Assembly: GCA_018900295.1 (NCBI GenBank)
Contig: JAHIGH010000165.1
Span: 1 to 6,929 of the forward strand
Direction: 5' to 3'
Length of the DNA stretch: 6,929 bases
Origin: Patescibacteria group bacterium
Lineage (GTDB): Bacteria; Patescibacteriota; Microgenomatia; Levybacterales; UBA12049
The notes beneath the pieces are model-generated. The model ran no database searches. It saw only the letters and a program-made list of their open reading frames with translations, and was not told the DNA's origin. The number at the start of each line of letters is the position of its first letter. Position 1 is the stretch's first letter. The position numbers and the translations under genes were made by a program. Below, one piece after another: positions 1 to 4,723 of this stretch.

Positions 1-67
1 AACATATATTTGCTATGTTTATTATATACCCCTCTGCTTTCAAAATGCGAAAATATAATACCTAACC

Positions 68-155
68 CTCCTCCGCTAAAGCTACGGAAGGGCACGGCGA
101 TACTTTGACTTGTGCCTTCGAAGCCTATAAGGCGAAGAGGCAAAGCTACGGAGGT
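68..155. repeat. Intergenic repeat cluster: direct repeat plus imperfect hairpin
   Basis: The 11-mer AAAGCTACGGA occurs at 78-88 and again at 142-152. Between the copies is an imperfect hairpin: TGC 113-115 with GCA 140-142, CTTCG 116-120 with CGAAG 133-137, and CCT 124-126 with AGG 130-132, with small bulges and an ATA loop. Short palindromes of this look are scattered through many candidate-phylum genomes, so this is probably a dispersed non-coding element. No coding signal is convincing in 1-273. Confidence 0.45.
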
Positions 156-168
156 ATATGCCAATTAT

Positions 169-198
169 TTGCAAATTCAAAGCGGAGTGGTATATAAT
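169..198 (+). promoter_or_regulatory. Possible upstream sigma70 promoter
   Basis: TTGCAA (169-174) and a perfect TATAAT (193-198) are separated by 18 bp. It would transcribe rightwards into the repeat at 221-258 and then the rib promoter. It may be a second, more distal rib promoter or a chance match in AT-rich DNA; no gene directly follows it. Confidence 0.3.
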
Positions 199-220
199 AT
201 CGCGTGGAAAAAATTTATAT

Positions 221-258
221 AGATTGCCATGCTCGTTTGAGGAGGCTTCACAATGACA
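221..258. repeat. Dispersed-repeat-like imperfect palindrome
   Basis: The ends carry ATTG (223-226) and CAAT (251-254). On the - strand it opens with a GTCATTG-like start and closes with GCAATCT. That outline resembles the dispersed palindromes starting CATTGCGAG and ending GCAATCT known from several bacterial groups. The resemblance is recalled, not searched. The element contains a purine-rich GAGGAGG (239-245) that mimics a strong ribosome binding site. Confidence 0.35.
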
Positions 259-273
259 AAATATGCACGCGGC

Positions 274-302
274 TTGACACAAGGCTAGCTATCCTGTATT
301 CT
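274..302 (+). promoter_or_regulatory. Promoter of the riboflavin operon
   Basis: A perfect -35 box TTGACA (274-279) is followed after exactly 17 bp by TATTCT (297-302), which matches the -10 consensus at 4 of 6 positions. The expected start near 308-310 coincides with the first base of the riboswitch P1 stem (310), so the transcript would begin with the aptamer. This agreement in position is the main support. Confidence 0.75.
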
Positions 303-309
303 ACATATA

Positions 310-445
310 TTCTTTCGGGGGTTTGTGTAAGTCAAAATCGGTAGTAAATCCTGATTTAATCGGGAAAACTCTACGAGTCCGCCAAAGGCGGACAGGAACC
401 GGTGGGATTCCGGTAGCGACCGTAAAGTCGGGATGAGAGAAAGAA
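310..445 (+). promoter_or_regulatory. FMN riboswitch (RFN element) aptamer
   Basis: The closing stem P1 is a perfect 7 bp pairing of TTCTTTC (310-316) with GAAAGAA (439-445). The 3' half has the RFN hallmarks: GGTGGGATTCCGG (401-413), then CGACCGTAAAGTCGGGATGA (417-436). The 5' half keeps CGGGG (316-320) and GGTAGTAAA (340-348), but the joining segment is shorter than usual and the next stem is TTTG/CAAA rather than GGG/CCC. A variable stem GTCCGCC/GGCGGAC (377-383/387-393) caps one arm. The family binds FMN and represses riboflavin genes, which fits the four rib genes directly downstream. Confidence 0.93.
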
Positions 446-459
446 ATAAAAATATTGCG

Positions 460-481
460 TACCCTGAAAGGGGTATTTTTT
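460..481 (+). terminator. Riboswitch expression platform: short hairpin with U-tract
   Basis: TACCC (460-464) pairs with GGGTA (471-475) around a six-base loop, followed by six T (476-481), ending six bases before the ribE start. The stem is short, so it may act as an intrinsic terminator, as a sequestor of the GGGG stretch (470-473, the only SD-like sequence before ribE), or as both. CTTTCGGGG at 312-320 can pair over nine positions (one G-U) with CCCTGAAAG at 462-470. This pairing cannot coexist with either P1 or the hairpin. Confidence 0.6.
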
Positions 482-486
482 GTGGT

Positions 487-1110
487 ATGTTTACAGGAAT
501 TATTACAAATATAGGAAAATTCATAAGGAGAACAAACCGGTTTTTTATTTTTCAGGCGGATGAATCAGTGTGTGAAAAATTATATTCCGGGGTAAGTATA
601 GCTGTAAATGGTGTTTGTTTAACTGTTTGCAAAACGACACCTAAAAATTTATTTTCAGTTACGGTCATGCCCGAAACTATCAAAAGAACGATGCTTGGCA
701 ACTTGAATGAAAATGATTTTGTAAATTTGGAACTACCTGTGACGGCTGAAAATTTTCTTGCGGGACATATTGTGCAGGGACACATTGACGGTACAGGAAT
801 TTTAGAGGATATCGTACTTAAAGGGGATAGCCGGTTTTTAAAAATAACTGTTTCACCAGAATTAAATAAATATATTGTCGAGAAAGGTTCAATCGCCATC
901 AACGGCATATCGTTAACTGTTATTAAAGCGGAAAACACGTATTTTACTGTCGGGATTATCCCATATACATGGACACATACAATGCTCCGGTATGTAAAAA
1001 TCGGAGAGCAGGTTAATTTGGAAAACGATATCATTGCTAAATACGTTGATAAGCTACTCGCCTTACGTATTCCTTGTCAGTCAAAAAAGATACACGACAG
1101 GCCAGTTTGA
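487..1110 (+). CDS. ribE: Riboflavin synthase, alpha chain
   Basis: Catalyses the last step of riboflavin synthesis, dismutation of two 6,7-dimethyl-8-ribityllumazine molecules, in the cytoplasm; the family works as a homotrimer. The 207-residue product has the two tandem lumazine-binding barrels expected. Barrel 1 (about 1-92) starts with the diagnostic MFTGI and carries GVSIAVNGVCLTV (35-47), including the conserved Cys44, and MPET (61-64). Barrel 2 (about 93-190) has GHIVQGHIDGTG (93-104), KGSIAINGISLTV (133-145) and IIPYT (157-161), ending with VNLENDIIAKYVDKLL. An in-frame ATG at 433 lies inside the riboswitch 3' strand, so 487 is the start. It is the first gene after the riboswitch; its SD is weak (GGGG, 13 bases upstream). 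Length is normal and no key motif is missing. Confidence 0.96.
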   Translation: MFTGIITNIGKFIRRTNRFFIFQADESVCEKLYSGVSIAVNGVCLTVCKTTPKNLFSVTVMPETIKRTMLGNLNENDFVNLELPVTAENFLAGHIVQGHIDGTGILEDIVLKGDSRFLKITVSPELNKYIVEKGSIAINGISLTVIKAENTYFTVGIIPYTWTHTMLRYVKIGEQVNLENDIIAKYVDKLLALRIPCQSKKIHDRPV

Positions 1111-1173
1111 CACATAATAATTGGAATGAAAAATGATGCGTAATATGTTTGGGTTATTGAAGGAAGGAAAAAT

Positions 1174-1617
1174 ATGAAACAGTTAAAACAGCATAAAATT
1201 GCTATTATAAGCAGCGAGTTTTGGAAAGATATAGTTGAAAGTCTTGAGAAGCATTGTATTTTAAGTCTGGAAAAAAACGGAATACAAAAGGAGAAAATTG
1301 ATGTTTTCAGGGTTCCGGGATCTTTGGAAATACCAATCATTGCAAAAAAAGTAGCACAAAAAAATATATATTCCATCATCGTCGTATTCGGAGTCATTCA
1401 TAAGGGTAAAACATATCATTTCGAGTTAATATCCAACGAATGCGCCAGAGGATGTATGGATGTATCGCTTCAATATGAAATTCCTATAATATATGAAGTT
1501 TTGTCTGTGTATAACATAAAAGATGCCAAAGACCGTGCGGTTGATAATAATAAAAATAAAGGAGTTGAGGCCGCAAAGGCAGCCATAGAGATGATAAATT
1601 TAATCCAGAAAATATGA
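1174..1617 (+). CDS. ribH: 6,7-dimethyl-8-ribityllumazine synthase
   Basis: Condenses 5-amino-6-ribitylaminouracil with 3,4-dihydroxy-2-butanone 4-phosphate to give the lumazine used by RibE; family members assemble as pentamers or icosahedral shells. The 147 residues cover the whole single-domain fold. Visible motifs are VPGSLEIP (47-54), GVIHKGKTYHF (73-83) with catalytic-type His82, Arg121, and NKG (128-130), whose Lys129 lies the usual eight residues after the Arg. Differences from the common pattern are FW instead of FN at 16-17, HKG for IRG at 76-78 and EVLS instead of GVLT at 108-111. A good SD (GGAAGG, 1162-1167) precedes the ATG by six bases. It lies 63 bp after ribE, and its TGA overlaps the ribBA start. 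Confidence 0.94.
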   Translation: MKQLKQHKIAIISSEFWKDIVESLEKHCILSLEKNGIQKEKIDVFRVPGSLEIPIIAKKVAQKNIYSIIVVFGVIHKGKTYHFELISNECARGCMDVSLQYEIPIIYEVLSVYNIKDAKDRAVDNNKNKGVEAAKAAIEMINLIQKI

Positions 1618-2846
1618 ACACATTCGCGACGATAACACAAGGCATAGAAGAATTGAAAAAAGGTAAAATGCTTGTTGTATTGGATAACCTGAAACGGGAA
1701 AACCAGGCGGATATTGTTTTTCCGGCAGAAACAGTTACGCCTGACAAAATAAATTTTTTGATAAAAGAGTGCGGTGGAATGATATGTGTTCCTATTACAA
1801 AAACCAGGGCGGTTGAGCTCGAATTACCGCTTATGGTGTCTCAAGAAGAAAATACAGAAAAATTCAGATGCAGCTTTGCTGTAACAGTTGATGCAAAGGG
1901 AATCAAAGATTACGGTATTTCAGCTCAAGACAGATGCCTGACCATACAAAAAATCGTAAATTTAAAAAGTAAGCCCGGGGATTTCATCCGCCCTGGACAT
2001 GTTTTTCCGATTGTTGCCAAAACAGGCGGAATTCTTGAAAGGGACGGGCATACAGAAGCGGCAATTGAGCTTGCTGATCTTTCGGGTTTTGCACATGCAG
2101 GTGTATTATGTGAAATTTTAGATAAAGATGGAAAAATTATGCGTTTACCGGAACTTATTTATTTCGCAAAGAAATTTAAGTTAAAAATGATACGTATTGA
2201 TGATCTGATTGCATATAGAAAAAAAATTCCGAGATTAAAGGAATTAAAATCCGGGTCAATTATCCAAAAAGCGAGTGCTTACTTACCTACCGCTTACGGT
2301 AAATTTAAGATAAAAGTTTATAAAACAGTTATCGATAATTATGAGCATATTGCATTAATTATGGGTAACATTAAAAGCGACGAACCGATTATTACAAGAA
2401 TTCATTCACAATGTCTTACCGGAGATACACTTCATTCCCTGAAGTGTGACTGCGGCGAACAACTGTCTACGAGTATGAAAATAATTTTTGAGCATAAAAA
2501 AGGTATACTTCTTTATTTAAATCAGGAAGGCCGGGGAATAGGATTGATAAATAAAATAAGGGCATATGCCCTCCAGCAAAATGGATTTGACACGGTTGAA
2601 TCTAATAATCAACTTGGTTTCCCGGCTGATAATAGAAGCTACGCAGTCGCGGCTGATATTTTGAAGGATTTGAATATAAAAAAAATAATTCTTCTTACGA
2701 ATAATCCTGAAAAAGTTAAAGGACTTAAAAAGCATGAAATAAATGTTGTAAATACAATTGCACTTGAAACTATTCCTCAAAAATATAATAAAGAGTATCT
2801 GTCTACTAAAAAAATAAAATTGGGGCATTTGCTTTCCAAGGTTTAG
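1614..2846 (+). CDS. ribBA: Bifunctional DHBP synthase / GTP cyclohydrolase II
   Basis: Supplies both precursors of the lumazine. The N-terminal RibB domain (about 1-203) makes 3,4-dihydroxy-2-butanone 4-phosphate from ribulose 5-phosphate. The C-terminal RibA domain (about 208-410) opens GTP. RibB keeps RPGHVFP (126-132), GHTEA (145-149, metal ligand His146), AGVLCE and the metal-binding Glu29, but its acidic loop reads DNLKRENQAD (24-33) where the family has nearly invariant DDEDRENEGD. RibA looks intact: HSQCLTGD with zinc Cys267, CDCG with Cys278 and Cys280, QEGRGIGL (304-311), and Asp339 and Arg341 in FPADNR. The start overlaps the ribH stop (ATGA) with little SD, suggesting translational coupling. 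Length 410 is typical of fused RibBA. RibA activity is a confident call; RibB activity is less certain. Confidence 0.95.
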   Translation: MNTFATITQGIEELKKGKMLVVLDNLKRENQADIVFPAETVTPDKINFLIKECGGMICVPITKTRAVELELPLMVSQEENTEKFRCSFAVTVDAKGIKDYGISAQDRCLTIQKIVNLKSKPGDFIRPGHVFPIVAKTGGILERDGHTEAAIELADLSGFAHAGVLCEILDKDGKIMRLPELIYFAKKFKLKMIRIDDLIAYRKKIPRLKELKSGSIIQKASAYLPTAYGKFKIKVYKTVIDNYEHIALIMGNIKSDEPIITRIHSQCLTGDTLHSLKCDCGEQLSTSMKIIFEHKKGILLYLNQEGRGIGLINKIRAYALQQNGFDTVESNNQLGFPADNRSYAVAADILKDLNIKKIILLTNNPEKVKGLKKHEINVVNTIALETIPQKYNKEYLSTKKIKLGHLLSKV

Positions 2847-2874
2847 GAGTTTGTTTTAAAATAAGTAATATCAA

Positions 2875-3963
2875 ATGACACAAGTAAATACAGAGGATGT
2901 ATTTTTTTTGAAGGAAACCTTGCGGTTGGCGAAAAAGGGGGCGGGGTGGTCAAATCCTAATCCCATGGTTGGCTGCGTCATCGTTAAGAACGGTAGGATT
3001 ATTTCGAGAGGGTATCACAAAAAAGCAGGAGAGGTTCACGCGGAAATAGATGCGTTAAATAACGCTAAAACAGATGCAAAAAATGCTACTCTCTATGTAA
3101 ATCTCGAACCATGCTCGCATTACGGTAAAACTCCTCCTTGTGTTAATGCAATTATTAAAGCCGGAGTTACAAGGGTTGTTTGTCCTTTTATTGACCCGAA
3201 TCCAAAAGTACAAGGAAATGGTATCAGGATTTTGCAAAAAGCAGGCATCCAGGTAATTACCGGAATACTTACAGAAGAAGCAAAGAGGCTTAATGAGGCA
3301 TATTTAAATTTTCATATAAAAAAACGGCCATATATTGTTTTGAAATTTGCAGTAAGCCTTGACGGGAAAATTGCTACAAGATCAGGTAATTCAAAATGGA
3401 TAACTAACGAAAAAGCACGTAGATTCGCAAGGATTTTGAGAAGTAATTATCAAGCTATTCTTGTTGGTATTAATACAGTTATTACGGATAATCCGCATTT
3501 AGATGTACAAATAAAAGGTAAAAAAGATCCGATACGAATAATTTTGGACTCCAGGCTTAGAATTCCTTTAAATAGTTATGTATTGAAAGATAATAATGTA
3601 TTAATAGCAACAACAAAATACGCAGATAAGAAAAAAAAACAACAGCTAATTGAAAGAAATATTCCTATGGTTGTATATAATTCTAAAAAAATTCAATTAA
3701 AAGAACTTTTAAACGATTTAGTGAAAAGAGAGATTATAAGTGTTCTTGTTGAGGGTGGAAGCGAGGTGCTTGGAGATTTTCTGGATAAGAAATTAGTTGA
3801 TAAGGTGTATGTATTTTCCGCTCCTATTTTAATAGGAGGAGAGAAGGCAATCAGTGCTATTTCGGGAAAGGGTGTGAAAAGTATTTCCGAGGCTGTTAAA
3901 TTGAAACAAGTAACGCGCAAATTTTTGAGTGATAATATACTGACTATGGGGTATGTTTATTAA
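2875..3963 (+). CDS. ribD: Bifunctional riboflavin deaminase/reductase RibD
   Basis: Carries out steps two and three of the pathway: deamination of the pyrimidine released by GTP cyclohydrolase II, then NADPH-dependent reduction of its ribosyl side chain. The deaminase domain (about 7-150) has PNPMVGCV (28-35), HAE (55-57) and PCSHYGKTPPC (79-89), giving the zinc set His55, Cys80, Cys89 with Glu57 as proton shuttle. The reductase domain (about 153-362) has KFAVSLDGKIA (157-167), WIT (175-177), GINTVITDNP (198-207) and LVEGGSEVLGDF (291-302). At 362 residues it is full length. It starts 28 bp after ribBA. AGGAG overlapping the ribBA stop (2845-2849) is too far upstream (25 bases) for normal spacing, and a stop at 2866 rules out an earlier start, so initiation is weak or coupled. 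Confidence 0.96.
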   Translation: MTQVNTEDVFFLKETLRLAKKGAGWSNPNPMVGCVIVKNGRIISRGYHKKAGEVHAEIDALNNAKTDAKNATLYVNLEPCSHYGKTPPCVNAIIKAGVTRVVCPFIDPNPKVQGNGIRILQKAGIQVITGILTEEAKRLNEAYLNFHIKKRPYIVLKFAVSLDGKIATRSGNSKWITNEKARRFARILRSNYQAILVGINTVITDNPHLDVQIKGKKDPIRIILDSRLRIPLNSYVLKDNNVLIATTKYADKKKKQQLIERNIPMVVYNSKKIQLKELLNDLVKREIISVLVEGGSEVLGDFLDKKLVDKVYVFSAPILIGGEKAISAISGKGVKSISEAVKLKQVTRKFLSDNILTMGYVY

Positions 3964-4315
3964 AATATTCAAGCGTTTCTTTTTCGTCTTTTTTAATTTG
4001 TTTGATTAATTCTCCTTTTGAAGCAAATTTTTTGGTATCACGAATTTTTTTTAAAAGCTTGATGCTGATCCATTTTCCATATAAATTGACGTAATAATCA
4101 AAGATATAAGATTCCGCGTGTACTTCGGTTTCATCAAAAGTTTTGGCAATGCCGACAAAACTAAGCGATCTATACCATTTATTATTAAATTTTGTATTTG
4201 AAATATATATACCTCTAGGCACGATTTTATGTAAGCGGAGATTGGCTGTCGGAAAACCCAGTAATTTTCCCCGATTTTTTCCGTGAATCACCTTCCCCCA
4301 AAATTGATATATCAT
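3944..4315 (-). CDS. Standalone riboflavin kinase
   Basis: Phosphorylates riboflavin to FMN. The 123 residues correspond to the C-terminal kinase domain of bifunctional RibF; the N-terminal FAD synthetase (nucleotidyltransferase) domain is absent. Visible motifs are GKVIHGKNRGKLLGFPTAN (7-25), whose PTAN binds Mg-ATP, PRGIY (33-37), HAESYIFDYYVNLYG (66-80) with the probable catalytic Glu68, and KKIRDTKKFASKGELIKQI (89-107). The usual GxxPTF segment is reduced to GIAKTF (55-60). The 3' end overlaps ribD by 20 bp on the opposite strand. It is 71 bp downstream of tRNA-Arg on the same strand and has no SD. TATAGT (4326-4331) ten bases before the ATG could give a near-leaderless start, but I see no good -35 box. 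The domain call is firm; the name RibF would mislead because there is no FAD synthetase half. Confidence 0.93.
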   Translation of the reverse strand: MIYQFWGKVIHGKNRGKLLGFPTANLRLHKIVPRGIYISNTKFNNKWYRSLSFVGIAKTFDETEVHAESYIFDYYVNLYGKWISIKLLKKIRDTKKFASKGELIKQIKKDEKETLEYFNKHTP

Positions 4316-4386
4316 ATCTTTGTATACTATATTTCTCTACTTTCAAAATTTTCATTTTAACTTCAAGTGTTGGAGTTTTAATTTTG

Positions 4387-4460
4387 TGCTCCCGGTGAGA
4401 TTTGAACTCACAACCTACTCCTTAGAAGGGAGTTGCTCTATCCAATTGAGCTACGGGGGC
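4387..4460 (-). tRNA. trnR-UCU: tRNA-Arg(UCU)
   Basis: A complete 74-base cloverleaf: acceptor GCCCCCG/CGGGAGC, D stem GCTC/GAGC, anticodon stem ACTCC/GGAGT with loop CTTCTAA (anticodon TCT, reading AGA), and T stem GTGAG/CTCAC with TTCAAAT loop. The discriminator is A and CCA is not encoded. The acceptor has one C-A mismatch at pair 3-70 (positions 4458 and 4390). Confidence 0.96.
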
Positions 4461-4492
4461 ATAGGGCTTCTTGTTACAAGTCCTTTGCTTCA

Positions 4493-4521
4493 ATTCTAAC
4501 AAACCCTGTAGAGTAATTCAA
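4493..4521 (-). promoter_or_regulatory. tRNA-Arg promoter
   Basis: On the - strand TTGAAT (-35, 4516-4521) and TAGAAT (-10, 4493-4498) are separated by 17 bp. Transcription would start near 4486, leaving a 5' leader of about 26 bases before the tRNA. The same two hexamers with the same spacing precede tRNA-Leu, which strengthens both calls. Confidence 0.7.
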
Positions 4522-4550
4522 CCAAGGTCAAGGAGGTCGTTCAGGGTTTG
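4500..4550. repeat. 9 bp inverted repeat across the tRNA-Arg promoter
   Basis: CAAACCCTG (4500-4508) and CAGGGTTTG (4542-4550) are exact reverse complements with a 33-base interval. The left arm sits in the spacer between the -10 and -35 boxes of the tRNA-Arg promoter, and the right arm is upstream of its -35 box. The interval contains AAGGTC followed by AAGGAGGTC. It may be an operator pair or part of a dispersed element. Confidence 0.5.
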
Positions 4551-4592
4551 GCAAAACTTTTATTGTTCTAACGAAGTGACAATATCTGCATT

Positions 4593-4627
4593 CCGTTGTT
4601 ATAACGGTCTGCCTGTCGGCAGACAGG
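4593..4627. repeat. Adjacent hairpins with nested alternative palindrome
   Basis: CCGTT (4593-4597) pairs with AACGG (4603-4607). Directly next to it, TCTGCC/GGCAGA (4608-4613/4618-4623) and CCTGTC/GACAGG (4612-4617/4622-4627) form two alternative, mutually exclusive six-base stems. The second motif looks like an intergenic palindrome common in candidate-phylum genomes. There is no T-tract, so it is not an intrinsic terminator. Nothing in 4522-4685 looks coding. Confidence 0.5.
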
Positions 4628-4685
4628 TCGCTTATGCCCGAAGAATAATTCTTTGTCGATTCATGAACAGTTACATCGAAAATAA

Positions 4686-4714
4686 TTGACAAACTTTATA
4701 ATACTTCGTATAGT
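4686..4714 (+). promoter_or_regulatory. Promoter of the AI-2E-family gene
   Basis: Perfect TTGACA (4686-4691), 17 bp spacer, TATAGT (4709-4714). Transcription would start about 4720-4722, only two to four bases before the ATG at 4724. A perfect TATAAT also lies inside the spacer (4697-4702) but lacks a well-placed -35 box; it would give a leader of about 15 bases without an SD. Confidence 0.75.
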
Positions 4715-4723
4715 TAGAATAAT

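Noticed and set aside
82..282. 66-codon open frame on the - strand in the left intergenic region
   Set aside because: It runs through the direct repeat, hairpin and palindrome at 68-258; the product has no family resemblance and no SD. It is a repeat read as protein.
285..524. 79-codon - strand frame opposite the riboswitch
   Set aside because: It is antisense to the FMN aptamer and the start of ribE; the structured RNA explains the sequence.
487..1617. Possible TGA recoding, as in some candidate phyla
   Set aside because: ribE and ribH both end at TGA exactly where their families end, and no gene here has an internal in-frame TGA.
4471..4689. 72-codon + strand frame between tRNA-Arg and the AI-2E-family gene
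   Set aside because: It covers the tRNA-Arg promoter, the 9 bp inverted repeat and the palindrome cluster, has no SD, and looks like translated repeat sequence.
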